The notes below the pieces were generated by a model. It saw nothing but the letters and a program-made list of their open reading frames with translations. It ran no database searches and was not told the origin of the DNA. Positions 27,424 through 35,850 of a stretch of DNA of 64,000 nt are shown piece after piece. A program made the position numbers and the translations under genes. The DNA is from a bacterium (GTDB lineage: Bacteria > Armatimonadota > Zipacnadia > Zipacnadales > Zipacnadaceae), in contig JAUVXR010000003.1 in NCBI GenBank assembly GCA_030603495.1, positions 73,189 to 137,188 of the forward strand, given 5' to 3'. Positions within the stretch are counted from its first letter, which is position 1; the number at the start of each line of letters is the position of its first letter.

Positions 27424-27957
27424 CTATCGCCCGCCGATGATGATCACCGCGATGACGAATAGAACTATGCCCAGCAGGAGCAGGCATTCAAATAGCCCAG
27501 GCAGCCTAATGCCAGATCTGCGTCGAGATATCGTCTCAGCGCTGCCCCTGTGGTCTTGCCCGGCCAGCTCATCCTTCTCTCCGCCTATCGCTTTATTGAT
27601 GGCGGCCACCAGTTCAGATGCATCGAAGGGCTTCTTCAAGAAGCCTCTCAACCTGGGCTTAAGTCGTCTGCCGGTGGGTTCATCCACCAGGTACGAATAG
27701 CCGGTGAACAACACTATCTTGGCCTGCGGATCAATCTCCAGCAAGCAGTCGACCAGTTCCTCGCCGCGCAAGCCAGGCAAGATCCAATCCAGGACAACTA
27801 CGCTGATCGTATTGTGGTCAATACGAAATGTCCGTGTGGCCTCTTCCCCATCCCGAGCCAGCAGTACACGATAGCCGGCCTTTACAAGTATCTCACGACA
27901 TACGGTGAGCATCCTGATATCGTCGTCTACCACCAAGACAGTCCGCTGTCCGTCCAT
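27424..27957 (-). CDS. Response-regulator receiver protein with C-terminal membrane helix
   Basis: Residues 5-120 form a full receiver domain: the acidic cluster D11-D12-D13, phosphoacceptor D57 in VVVLDWILPG, the T/S position in VLFTGYS and the lysine in FLKKPFD. After a short polar linker (SRRRSG) comes a single strongly hydrophobic helix at about 150-174 followed by a Gly-Gly-Arg end. There is no DNA-binding or enzymatic output domain, so this looks like a receiver tethered to the membrane by its C-terminus. The ATG at 27957 begins the conserved part. It lies downstream of the small TM/CxxC protein on the same strand and may work with it. Confidence 0.85.
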   Translation of the reverse strand: MDGQRTVLVVDDDIRMLTVCREILVKAGYRVLLARDGEEATRTFRIDHNTISVVVLDWILPGLRGEELVDCLLEIDPQAKIVLFTGYSYLVDEPTGRRLKPRLRGFLKKPFDASELVAAINKAIGGEKDELAGQDHRGSAETISRRRSGIRLPGLFECLLLLGIVLFVIAVIIIGGR

Positions 27958-28119
27958 TGTCGTACCCCCCTGCAATTCAATGGGCCATCCACCACACTAG
28001 CTGCCTGCTCGATCAGCTCCGCTTCGGCCTTCGTGAGCATGGAGGCCTCGGGTACGTTTTCGCCAACTCAAACTCGAGGAATCTTCCTCGGTACGTCCAC
28101 ATGGCGAAGCTCTCGCTAT

Positions 28120-28560
28120 TCAGTCATTATCAACCACTTCGTTGTCAGAGATGCCCTGGGTACTTAGGGGATACAGTTTCCTAAAGCAGTCTGGGCAAAT
28201 GCCATGACTGAACTCGGCACCTGATCGCTGGCCGATATATGCCTCCAGTTCTTGCCAGTGTCCCTCGTCATCTCTGATCTTCTTGCAGTTAGCGCAGATT
28301 GGCAGAATACCGCGCAGCACGCTGATCTCCTCAAGTGCCTCCTGCTGCCGAGCCATGACTCTACACACGAGTATGCCGAATACGAGGAAGCACACTAGCA
28401 CCAAGGAGCGCGTGTAGAGGTCATGCCGGGGCACGTTAATAATCAGCAGGTCCCAGAATGTCGCCGTGTGGATGAAGAAGTAAGTCAGGACAGAGTCAAC
28501 CATCCATGTAACCAGCCCCAGAATCAAGGCAGCAGTCACGACCTTATCCTCGGGTCTCAC
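28120..28560 (-). CDS. Two-helix membrane protein with sensor-tail CxxC module
   Basis: The GTG at 28560 has GGAGGTGG four bases upstream. The 146-residue protein has two hydrophobic helices in its first 70 residues, then a short helical linker and a module LPICANCKKIRDDEGHW ... ELEAYIGQRSGAEFSHGICPDC. This module is common at the C-terminus of PAS-containing sensor proteins and contains two cysteine pairs that may bind metal. Here it lacks PAS, histidine-kinase or GGDEF domains, so the protein is either a stand-alone adaptor or the product of a shortened sensor gene. The membrane receiver protein is encoded next. Confidence 0.75.
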   Translation of the reverse strand: MRPEDKVVTAALILGLVTWMVDSVLTYFFIHTATFWDLLIINVPRHDLYTRSLVLVCFLVFGILVCRVMARQQEALEEISVLRGILPICANCKKIRDDEGHWQELEAYIGQRSGAEFSHGICPDCFRKLYPLSTQGISDNEVVDND

Positions 28561-28710
28561 AATACCACCTCCACGCGATACCAGCTCTCTTGAGAGAGCT
28601 ACTAGTCGAGAGTTGCACGCCACGGCCGGTTCGGACGCATTGGCTGGGACAGGAGGCAGGTAAGTCGCCGATACACCTCACATTGTCCCGGAGCAGCAGC
28701 ATAGCGTGGC

Positions 28711-29094
28711 CTATTCTGCAGCCATCGCTGTGACTATATCCGCCCGGCTCACGATTCCCACCAGGCGCCCTGCATCGTCAATTACAGGGACTCGCTTGAT
28801 GTTCCTCTCCGCCAGACTCTTGATAACCTCGCTAAGAGGGCTATCTGGCCGCACCGCCACCACATCACGGCTCATAACCGATTCCACGGGGGCACTCAAG
28901 GGGGCGGTGAGGATATCAGCCTCGCTGATTATGCCCACTACCTTGTTCAACAGGCCGGGCACCTCGCCCTCGGTCACGACCGGCATGCCGCTGATGCGGT
29001 TGCTGCTGAGAAGCTTAGCAACTTCCCCAACCGTCGCCGAAGGGGTAATAGTCACAACCCTGGCCGTCATAATATCATTGGCTGTCTTTCCCAT
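28711..29094 (-). CDS. CBS-domain-pair protein
   Basis: The 127-residue protein is two CBS motifs: TANDIMTARVVTITPSATVGE... with SGMPVVTEGE, and ESVMSRDVVAVRPDSPLSE... with KRVPVIDDAGRLVGIVSRADI. Such stand-alone pairs bind adenine nucleotides and regulate partners or act as sensors of energy state. The ATG at 29094 is favoured by a GGAG upstream and by the start of the domain; a longer frame to 29166 is low-complexity. The partner is not evident from the neighbours. Confidence 0.9.
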   Translation of the reverse strand: MGKTANDIMTARVVTITPSATVGEVAKLLSSNRISGMPVVTEGEVPGLLNKVVGIISEADILTAPLSAPVESVMSRDVVAVRPDSPLSEVIKSLAERNIKRVPVIDDAGRLVGIVSRADIVTAMAAE

Positions 29095-29329
29095 TGTACC
29101 TGCTCCTTGCCCAACGCTGCCACTGGGCTCCTGGGTTGCCCCGTTTGTTGTCCGGCCTCCAGCCAATACTTTGGTGAGGCCTTCTGCTCACCATTAGATT
29201 CTTTTATCCAGACAGCAATTCCTGCTCATACCTGCTGTATACCCGGCCCCAGCGCCTTTCCTAAGTACCGGAACTAGGGTAACCCTCGTCCTATATCTGC
29301 GCTCCCACAGTAGCGCGACAGACGACGAT

Positions 29330-31681
29330 TCACTGCTGGGCCGGCTCCAAGCCGGCGGTGAGGACATCATCCACGCTGTCCACGAAGACGAAGCCGATGC
29401 CCTCGCGTAGGTCCTCCTCCATGTCCAGAACCGCGCCTTCGTTCTCGGCAGGCAGGATGACTGTATGCAGCCCGGCGCGCTTAGCCGCGAGCACCTTCTC
29501 CTTGATCCCGCCGACGGGCAGGACCTTACCACGCAGGGTGATCTCACCAGTCATCGCCACATCACCCTTGGCCAGCCGCCCGCTCAACAGCGAAGCAAGG
29601 GCGGCAGCCATCGCCACGCCGGCGGAGGGACCGTCTTTCGGAGTCGCCCCGCTGGGCACGTGTAGGTGGATGTCGCTCTTCTCGTAGAAGTCGCGCTCGA
29701 TGCCGATGGCTTGCGCGTTAGCACGCACCCAACTGAGCGCAGCCTGGGCCGACTCCTGCATCACATCGCCCAGTTGGCCGGTGAGTGTTAGCGTCTTTTT
29801 CCCGGGCATTCGGGAGGCTTCGACAAACAGGATTTCGCCACCGGCCTCGGTCCACGCCAATCCGGTGGCCACCCCCGGCACCGTGATCCGCTCTGCAGCC
29901 TCGTGGAAGAACTGCTGATGCCCCAGGAACTCCTCCAGGTCGTCTCGTTTCACCGAAACAAGCCCGGTCTCTCCGGCGGCGACCCGGCGGGCCACCTTGC
30001 GGCAGATTGTCCCGATAGCACGCTCCAGGTTGCGGACGCCGGCTTCGCGGGTGTAATTGCTAATGATGCGACGTAGCGCTCCCTTCGTGATGCGCAGCTC
30101 ACGGGCCCGTAACCCATGCTCCGCACGCTGCCGCGGTACTAGGTAGCGCGTAGCGATGTGCATCTTGTCTTCATCGCTATAGCCGGGCAGGCGCAGAATT
30201 TCCATACGGTCAAGCAGTGCCGGCGGAATGGTCGCAGTGACGTTGCCGGTGGTAATGAACATAACCCGCGACAGATCGAAGGGAATCTCCAGGTAGTGAT
30301 CCGAGAAGGTATCATTCTGAGCGGGGTCGAGCACCTCCAGAAGCGCCGCGGACGGATCGCCGCGGAAGTCGGCGCCAATCTTGTCTACCTCGTCGAGCAT
30401 AAAGACGGGATTGCTGGTGCCCACCGTGCGCAGGCCCTGGATTATACGTCCGGGCAGCGCCCCGACGTAAGTACGGCGGTGGCCGCGGATCTCAGCTTCG
30501 TCCCGTACCCCGCCCAGCGAGATGCGAATGAATTCGCGCCCGGTAGCCCGGGCGATACTTTGGCCCAGCGAAGTCTTGCCTACTCCGGGTGGCCCAATAA
30601 AGCACAGTATCGGACCTTTTAGGTCAGGCTTAATCTGCCGGACGGCGAGGTATTCGACGATGCGGTCTTTGACGTCGTTGAGATCGTAGTGGTCCTTGTC
30701 GAGCACACACTGGGCTTGCTCGACGTCAATGTGCTCCTCCGACCTCTCCAGCCAGGGGAGTTCAAGGATCCATTCCAGATAGGTGCGTACCACGCTGTAC
30801 TCAGCGGCTGCCGGGTTCATCCGCGCCAGCCGATCCAGTTCTCGCTCGGCGACTTCGCGTCCCCCCTCGGTCAGCTCCGCCTCCGCCAGGCGCTGGCGCA
30901 GCTCGGCGATCTCCTCTCCTTCACCCTCCTCGCCCAACTGCTTCTGAATAGCTTTGAGCTGCTCACGCAGGTAGTAGTCACGCTGGGTCTTCTCGATCTC
31001 TTCCTGAATGTCGGTGGAAAGGCGATGGGCAGCTTGCAGGCGGATGAGCTGTTCGTGAGCTGCCTTGTGGACCAGCGCTAGCCGCTGGCGCACGTCCACG
31101 GACTCCAGGATTTCCTGCCGGGCGGAGAGGCTCACCTCTAGCGCCGAGACGACCAGGTCGCCGAGCATAGAGATATCGGGGACATTGAGCGCCTGCACAA
31201 AAGCCTCCTCCGGCAGGGCTGGCGAAAGCTCCACAATCTCCTCGAAGGTATTAAGCAGGCTCTGCTTAAGCGCCTGGATCTCTTCGTCAGATTCGTCCAC
31301 CTCGATATCCTCCAAGACCGTCACCCGCGCCACCTGGTACGGCTCGGTCGCGATAAATTCATCAATGCGAATCCGCACCACACCGCGAATCAGGATGCGG
31401 CGAGTTTCGTCAGGCATCTGGAGCATCTTATGAAGCTGCGTCGCACAGCCGATCCGGTGCAGCGGTGGCTGTTCGCCGATAGCTTCTTCGCTCTCCGGCT
31501 GTCGGGTCACGCAGCCGAGGAAGCGATCGCCCGCCACCACAGCATTGACCAACTCCGCATCGGTTTCCCGCACGACCAGGGGCACGATCATATGGGGAAA
31601 AATGACCATATCGTCTATCGTAAGAATTGGCAGCTCGGCAGGTAGACTGGCTTCGAGTATAGTACCATCGGGTTCCATCAA
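29330..31681 (-). CDS. lon: ATP-dependent protease Lon (LonA)
   Basis: Lon degrades misfolded and selected regulatory proteins in the cytoplasm. The 783-residue protein has the N-terminal substrate domain (LPILTIDDMVIFPHM), a coiled-coil hairpin, the AAA+ module with Walker A GPPGVGKTSLG at residues 363-373 and Walker B PVFMLDEVDKI, and the peptidase domain with catalytic S686 in PKDGPSAGVAM and K729 in GGIKEK, spaced 43 residues as in E. coli. The neighbouring hsp20 gene, transcribed in the same direction just upstream, suggests a shared protein-quality role. Confidence 0.96.
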   Translation of the reverse strand: MMEPDGTILEASLPAELPILTIDDMVIFPHMIVPLVVRETDAELVNAVVAGDRFLGCVTRQPESEEAIGEQPPLHRIGCATQLHKMLQMPDETRRILIRGVVRIRIDEFIATEPYQVARVTVLEDIEVDESDEEIQALKQSLLNTFEEIVELSPALPEEAFVQALNVPDISMLGDLVVSALEVSLSARQEILESVDVRQRLALVHKAAHEQLIRLQAAHRLSTDIQEEIEKTQRDYYLREQLKAIQKQLGEEGEGEEIAELRQRLAEAELTEGGREVAERELDRLARMNPAAAEYSVVRTYLEWILELPWLERSEEHIDVEQAQCVLDKDHYDLNDVKDRIVEYLAVRQIKPDLKGPILCFIGPPGVGKTSLGQSIARATGREFIRISLGGVRDEAEIRGHRRTYVGALPGRIIQGLRTVGTSNPVFMLDEVDKIGADFRGDPSAALLEVLDPAQNDTFSDHYLEIPFDLSRVMFITTGNVTATIPPALLDRMEILRLPGYSDEDKMHIATRYLVPRQRAEHGLRARELRITKGALRRIISNYTREAGVRNLERAIGTICRKVARRVAAGETGLVSVKRDDLEEFLGHQQFFHEAAERITVPGVATGLAWTEAGGEILFVEASRMPGKKTLTLTGQLGDVMQESAQAALSWVRANAQAIGIERDFYEKSDIHLHVPSGATPKDGPSAGVAMAAALASLLSGRLAKGDVAMTGEITLRGKVLPVGGIKEKVLAAKRAGLHTVILPAENEGAVLDMEEDLREGIGFVFVDSVDDVLTAGLEPAQQ

Positions 31682-31704
31682 ATCACTCCGTGAGTAGCTG
31701 GGGA

Positions 31705-32160
31705 CTATTCAATCGGCATCGAATGAGAAGGGTTGGCGTGGGATTGCACCTTTGGGAAGGTGACGACCAGGAAGCCGTCACTGTAATGGGCCGACGCCTT
31801 GGCCTCGTCTATCTCCGCAGGTAAGCGAATCTGGCGACTGAACGGGCCACACTCAATCTCCATGCTCTGATACTTGCGCGGTTGGCCGGCGGCGGGGTCA
31901 CTGCGCTGGCCGCTTATGGTCACCAGACGCTCCCGGCTCATTATCGCAATATTGACGCCACTAGGGTCAATACCCGCGATCTCCATACGCACCAGCACTT
32001 CGCTGTCGGTCTCGTAGACGTCCACCGGCGGAGCAAAACTGGGGTCCGGCGGTCGCAGTACCGACTTCTGCACGGAGAAGACCGAGACCGCCCGCCAGCC
32101 GCCGCGGGCGTCCTGCGACGTTCCCCGACTCAATCTAGGCATTAGAAAGGTGAAAGACAT
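31705..32160 (-). CDS. Small heat shock protein (Hsp20 family)
   Basis: An ATP-independent holdase chaperone. The alpha-crystallin domain covers about residues 45-140: PPVDVYETDSEVLVRMEIAG, then RLVTISGQR and the closing AHYSDGFLVVTFPK. The C-terminal tail lacks a clear I-x-I motif, which may affect oligomer assembly. Start ATG 32160 begins the typical short N-terminal arm (SFTFLMPRLSRG); a frame extends to 32235 but overlaps likely promoter DNA. The gene is divergent from the secreted protein at 32313, and precedes lon by 23 bases, so the two are probably co-transcribed. Confidence 0.9.
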   Translation of the reverse strand: MSFTFLMPRLSRGTSQDARGGWRAVSVFSVQKSVLRPPDPSFAPPVDVYETDSEVLVRMEIAGIDPSGVNIAIMSRERLVTISGQRSDPAAGQPRKYQSMEIECGPFSRQIRLPAEIDEAKASAHYSDGFLVVTFPKVQSHANPSHSMPIE

Positions 32161-32312
32161 CCCCTGTTCTCCCCGGTGAGTGACATTAATTGTTAGTTTC
32201 GCGCGATATAGAGTGAGACGCGGCTTATAACTCAATTATAACGGGTGACGCCGGTTGCTGCAAGGCGAGCTGGCAGAAGGTTTCCGACCTCCCCCCGTCG
32301 AATAATTGGTTG

Positions 32313-34829
32313 ATGCGAACGACCACACCGATATTCTGGGCTGCACTTACGGTACTGCTCGGCGGCTGGGCGGGAGCTGCCCCGCCAGTGGGCGAAGATG
32401 GGTCTGCCGAGCTTGGCGCCGAGCGCACTGTAATAGAAGAGCTGGGCATCTCTCTGGAACTGCCGCAGGGCTGGCGTATCCGCAAGGTCAGCACAAGTGC
32501 GGTGCTGCTCATCCCCAGCGATGAACGCGTGCGGTCAGTGGAGATCGTTACCTGGACCACACCGGCACCAGAACGCACTTGTGAACTGGCCGTGACCGGC
32601 CATGAGAAGCTGTTGGCGCATAGATGGCGGTATGAACGACGAACTCTCGAGCCGTTCACGACCGCAGCCGGCTGGCCAGGGCTGGCCGTAACCGGGACTA
32701 TTGCCACTGACGACGCTACCACATACACCGCTCTATTTGCCGCTTATGTGTTGCCCGAAGGCTACCTGCTGATCGGCACTTTCTACCGGCCCGAGCCCGA
32801 GCAGTCGGTAGTACCAGCCATATTCGGCCCGCTGATCGCGAGCATAGGCCCAGCCTCGTTGCTCGAAGCCGCTTCACCAACATCGCCGCCGTTATCTGTC
32901 CGGGGGCCACAAACCGATAGACCATCTACCGTGCCTCCCCTGACAGAGCTACCTGAACCAGCGCAACCACCACTATCCCTGCAGCCGCAAGCGCCAACCC
33001 GACTCGGTCAGTCCAGCACGATGGTGGAGCCGCGCCCTGCACCCGTTGTTCTGCCCCCAGAAACCGACAGACCGGCAACGGCCGCCTTCCCACCCCAACC
33101 AGGCATAGCACCTGAGCTGCAGGCTCCGGCCCAGCCCGCTGTAGCCGTCCGCTCTGCCGAGCCGTCTCGCCGGGCTTCTCTGGTATTGCAACCGCGACTT
33201 GTCGCGCCGGCCCTCACGGGTAGGTTGAACACTACCCCGGTCCTACTGCAACCGGCCGCGCCAGCGGGCCTCCAAGTTGCGACGAAGCCGGAGACATCGC
33301 TTCGCTCGGATCAGCCGGCTCGCGCCCCTGCTCTCGTGCCGCCACCACCCCGAGTCCCCACCTCACCACGGCCCATCCCGGCACCGCTAGTAGATAGACC
33401 GGGAACTCCTCCGGAGCCCCTGCAACCGCGCCAACCAGTCTCGCCTTCTGCACCGCCCGGACCCCCGGTGCCAACCGAGGCAGATCAGCCCCTCGCGACT
33501 CCTCAGTGGCCGCAAGCCCTCGGGCCAGCCGGGCCTACCCTGCCGACGCTCGCCGAAGAGGAATGGGTCGAACGGGCTCTCTCGGAGGGCCTGACGGCGA
33601 AGCTGCCAGCGCGATGGGCAGCACAACTGGCCAGAGGCGTCTTTCACGGCTACGACCCGGCCCGCCCCCAGGGCATTGTGGTCTGTCCGCTGGTGCCTCT
33701 GCCCGTTGGCAAGGGTGAGCAGACTACGCAGACTACTGACACACAAACAGTGCTGGCCTACTGTCAGGAACTGATTGGCGCTACGCTCAGTGGGACGCGG
33801 GAGCGCCACGTTCGACGCGGCAATACAGAGTTTGATATCATAACAGGTCGTATGCGCCTCGGGACAACAGACAATGTGAGCACGATCGTAGTGGTTGCCC
33901 GCGCAGCAGAGGTGGTCATGTTCAGCGCGGCCTATGCTGCAGAAGCTCAATTCGAACGGGTTCTGCCACACCTACGGCGCATACTGGCCAGTGTGTCAAT
34001 AGCGCGGCTGACAGCAGCCGTGCCGGAGCTGCTGCGCGAGCTGACCCAGACGTGGACTTCGCCGGATGGGCAACTGACGCTGGAGCTTCCTGCGGGCTGG
34101 CAGGCACGTGGCGGTGTTAGCGAGTACCATGGCCACATCGCTATAGATTTCGAAGGGTACTTCGCCGGCCCCCCCCGTCTGTGGTTGGCTTGGCAGCAGC
34201 CTCATACGCCGTTCTTCCGGGAGCTTACTCCGTTACTGCGCGGGTACGGCCGCCTACCTGGACAACCTTACCAAGAGCGGGCCGCGGAAAGTCCCTTGCT
34301 GATAATGTCGAGATTGCCGCCGGCGCAGTTCGTGACCCAGTACTTGATCACGCGCGCGCCCCCCTCCTGGGAACAGCCCCAGGTCAGCCGCGAGGTGTCC
34401 TACGCATCAGCGCTCAATCTCCTCGAGGGCAGGGCAGCATCGGGGACCATGCTTGAGATCGAGGGCAGGTCTGTAGCGGGGCCGTTCACCGCAACATATC
34501 TCTTGGGCATGGCCGACCTGCCGATCGTCGAGGGAAGCTTCCGCTGGCAGACCGCCTATCTGATGTGGGCGGGGCCCAGCGATTTCAAGTGGGCGGCCCA
34601 GCGTGCGCTCCACACCGTAGTCAGCAGTGCACAGGTCAACGCAGTGGGAGCCGATGCGGCGGAATTGACTAAGCTCGTCATTAGCGCGCAAGATGCACTG
34701 CCGCAGACAGAGGAATTGGCCCCGCCCAGGCTGGTGCCCTTACTTGCGCCTGCTTTCCGCCCACAGGCGGCCGGGACAATCCGGGTGCCTGGTTCGCTGC
34801 TCTCATACTGGCAGGCGACCAGCGATTAG
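32313..34829 (+). CDS. Secreted protein with proline-rich linker and repeated globular domains
   Basis: No known family recognised. The 838-residue protein opens with a signal peptide cut near GGWAGAAPP, then a globular domain of about 140 residues (LGISLELPQGWRIRKV), a linker of about 230 residues dominated by Pro, Ala, Gln and Thr, and two further domains that begin similarly (EGLTAKLPARWAAQL and GQLTLELPAGWQARG). The recurrent L-P-x-G/R-W motif suggests three copies of one fold, similar to small PsbP-like or surface-binding modules. The linker would span the periplasm or cell surface. The start lacks a strong ribosome site. It is divergent from hsp20. Confidence 0.75.
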   Translation: MRTTTPIFWAALTVLLGGWAGAAPPVGEDGSAELGAERTVIEELGISLELPQGWRIRKVSTSAVLLIPSDERVRSVEIVTWTTPAPERTCELAVTGHEKLLAHRWRYERRTLEPFTTAAGWPGLAVTGTIATDDATTYTALFAAYVLPEGYLLIGTFYRPEPEQSVVPAIFGPLIASIGPASLLEAASPTSPPLSVRGPQTDRPSTVPPLTELPEPAQPPLSLQPQAPTRLGQSSTMVEPRPAPVVLPPETDRPATAAFPPQPGIAPELQAPAQPAVAVRSAEPSRRASLVLQPRLVAPALTGRLNTTPVLLQPAAPAGLQVATKPETSLRSDQPARAPALVPPPPRVPTSPRPIPAPLVDRPGTPPEPLQPRQPVSPSAPPGPPVPTEADQPLATPQWPQALGPAGPTLPTLAEEEWVERALSEGLTAKLPARWAAQLARGVFHGYDPARPQGIVVCPLVPLPVGKGEQTTQTTDTQTVLAYCQELIGATLSGTRERHVRRGNTEFDIITGRMRLGTTDNVSTIVVVARAAEVVMFSAAYAAEAQFERVLPHLRRILASVSIARLTAAVPELLRELTQTWTSPDGQLTLELPAGWQARGGVSEYHGHIAIDFEGYFAGPPRLWLAWQQPHTPFFRELTPLLRGYGRLPGQPYQERAAESPLLIMSRLPPAQFVTQYLITRAPPSWEQPQVSREVSYASALNLLEGRAASGTMLEIEGRSVAGPFTATYLLGMADLPIVEGSFRWQTAYLMWAGPSDFKWAAQRALHTVVSSAQVNAVGADAAELTKLVISAQDALPQTEELAPPRLVPLLAPAFRPQAAGTIRVPGSLLSYWQATSD

Positions 34830-34952
34830 CCGAAGCAGGCCCGTCATCTTGCCCAGTATCCTTCACAGAGGCCGGCATCTCTTGGGCAATATGACGGACT
34901 CAGACCAGGGCGTGGGCTTGAGAAAGACAGTCAACGATAAAGGAGGGCGTCT

Positions 34953-35165
34953 ATGGGACAAAGCCTAGTCGAGTGTGAACACTGTGGGGGTAAGCGCACC
35001 TGTACGGCCAGCGGCGGCCGCAGTTGCCGCGACTGCCTGGCCGCTGCGGGACGCAGTATTCGCCAGTGGGGCACCGTGCGGTGCTCCTACTGTGGCGGTA
35101 CGGGCAAAGTCTGGGTAGAAGTCGAAGATGATGACGAAGAGGGCTCTGCCAACCAGGAAGACTAG
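34953..35165 (+). CDS. Small zinc-ribbon protein
   Basis: A 70-residue protein with CEHCGGKRTC, CRDC and CSYCGGTGKV motifs, resembling the CxxCxG repeats of DnaJ zinc centres, followed by an acidic tail (VEDDDEEG). It is preceded by AAAGGAGGG, an excellent ribosome site, and an ATG. Likely a metal-binding protein that contacts another macromolecule. It lies 123 bases after the secreted protein gene; a functional link is not evident. Confidence 0.8.
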   Translation: MGQSLVECEHCGGKRTCTASGGRSCRDCLAAAGRSIRQWGTVRCSYCGGTGKVWVEVEDDDEEGSANQED

Positions 35166-35232
35166 AGAGTATCGAGCTATCCTTGGGAATGGCAAGCAAT
35201 ACTTCCTGGTGGATGCTGTATCTAAACACTTG

Positions 35233-35269
35233 ACCTGCCGGGCTCAGTATGCTTGACTCTCCGGCAGGT
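35233..35269 (+). terminator. 9-base inverted repeat after the zinc-ribbon gene
   Basis: ACCTGCCGG (35233-35241) and CCGGCAGGT (35261-35269) pair perfectly around 19 bases. It lies 67 bases past the stop codon; no T-run follows, so termination is only a suggestion. Confidence 0.35.
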
Positions 35270-35309
35270 GCCGAGTGGGATTAGCCATTTGGCAACGCTC
35301 TGAGCACCT

Positions 35310-35370
35310 AATCCGGCTGTCAATTGATACCAGACCCAGAAGCGAGGGTAGCTCACAGCCGGATTGACAG
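35310..35370. repeat. Inverted repeat with two alternative pairings
   Basis: AATCCGGCTGT (35310-35320) pairs with ACAGCCGGATT (35355-35365), and CTGTCAAT (35317-35324) pairs with ATTGACAG (35363-35370). The two stems overlap and are mutually exclusive. It lies directly before a protein-like remnant and may be the end of a lost mobile element. Confidence 0.5.
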
Positions 35371-35529
35371 TCGGTCAGCGATTACCAAGCCCAGCAGCTC
35401 GCGGACGGCGTTAATGTCACTCTAACGTATGCCCGGCAGGAAGTCTCCAAGGAGGCTACTATCAGGAAGAACGGCTGGCTGGACGACGTGCAACTGCTCG
35501 TCGCGGTGTCGTCGTTCCGTTCTAACTAA
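35368..35529 (+). pseudogene. Possible C-terminal gene remnant
   Basis: A 53-codon open frame with no start codon context reads as good protein: QSVSDYQAQQLADGVNVTL, later EATIRKNGWLDDVQLLVAV and a stop. Composition and codon choice look coding, with alternating strands reminiscent of a beta-barrel end, but I cannot name a family. The frame is closed by a stop at 35365-35367, exactly at the edge of the inverted repeat, suggesting the 5' part was lost there. Confidence 0.35.
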
Positions 35530-35632
35530 GGGACGCAACAGCCGACGGAACCGATTCGGGGCATGGGTAACCAGGTCCCCGTTTTCTTTGTCACCACTGT
35601 TCCCTGGCTCTCTTGGCATCCCGCTACGGTTC

Positions 35633-35661
35633 TTTACACAGGTGAACCGTTGTGCTATAAT
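35633..35661 (+). promoter_or_regulatory. Strong sigma-70 promoter for tRNA-Val
   Basis: TTTACA (35633-35638) and a perfect TATAAT (35656-35661) are 17 bases apart, and the tRNA begins 13 bases later. It may also read on into thrS. Confidence 0.8.
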
Positions 35662-35674
35662 CCTCCCAGTGCTT

Positions 35675-35749
35675 GGGCGCTTAGTTCAGAGGGAGAACGC
35701 CACCTTGACACGGTGGAGGTCGGAGGTTCAAGTCCTCCAGCGCCCACCA
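35675..35749 (+). tRNA. tRNA-Val, anticodon GAC
   Basis: A complete cloverleaf is visible. The acceptor stem GGGCGCT (35675-35681) pairs with AGCGCCC (35739-35745); the anticodon stem CCACC/GGTGG encloses loop TTGACAC, giving anticodon GAC at 35707-35709 (valine codons GUC and GUU). The T arm is GGAGG TTCAAGT CCTCC, the discriminator base is A, and CCA is encoded (35747-35749). It lies between its promoter and thrS. Confidence 0.95.
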
Positions 35750-35850
35750 CTTGTTTGGATCAGTCCAGGGAACTACCTGTCATTCGATTGCCAAGCTGTA
35801 CGCCGTCAGGATAACCCCTTCCCCTAAGTTCCAGTCTGCACGGAGGCACC

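Noticed and set aside
27958-28119. Protein-like reading (MLTKAEAELIEQAASVVDGP) between the receiver and CxxC genes
   Set aside because: Too short, without a ribosome site, and it runs into the receiver gene; could be a remnant but not supportable.
35530-35850. T-box or other riboswitch before thrS
   Set aside because: No T-box consensus or terminator/antiterminator pair was visible; the interval is accounted for by the promoter and tRNA-Val.
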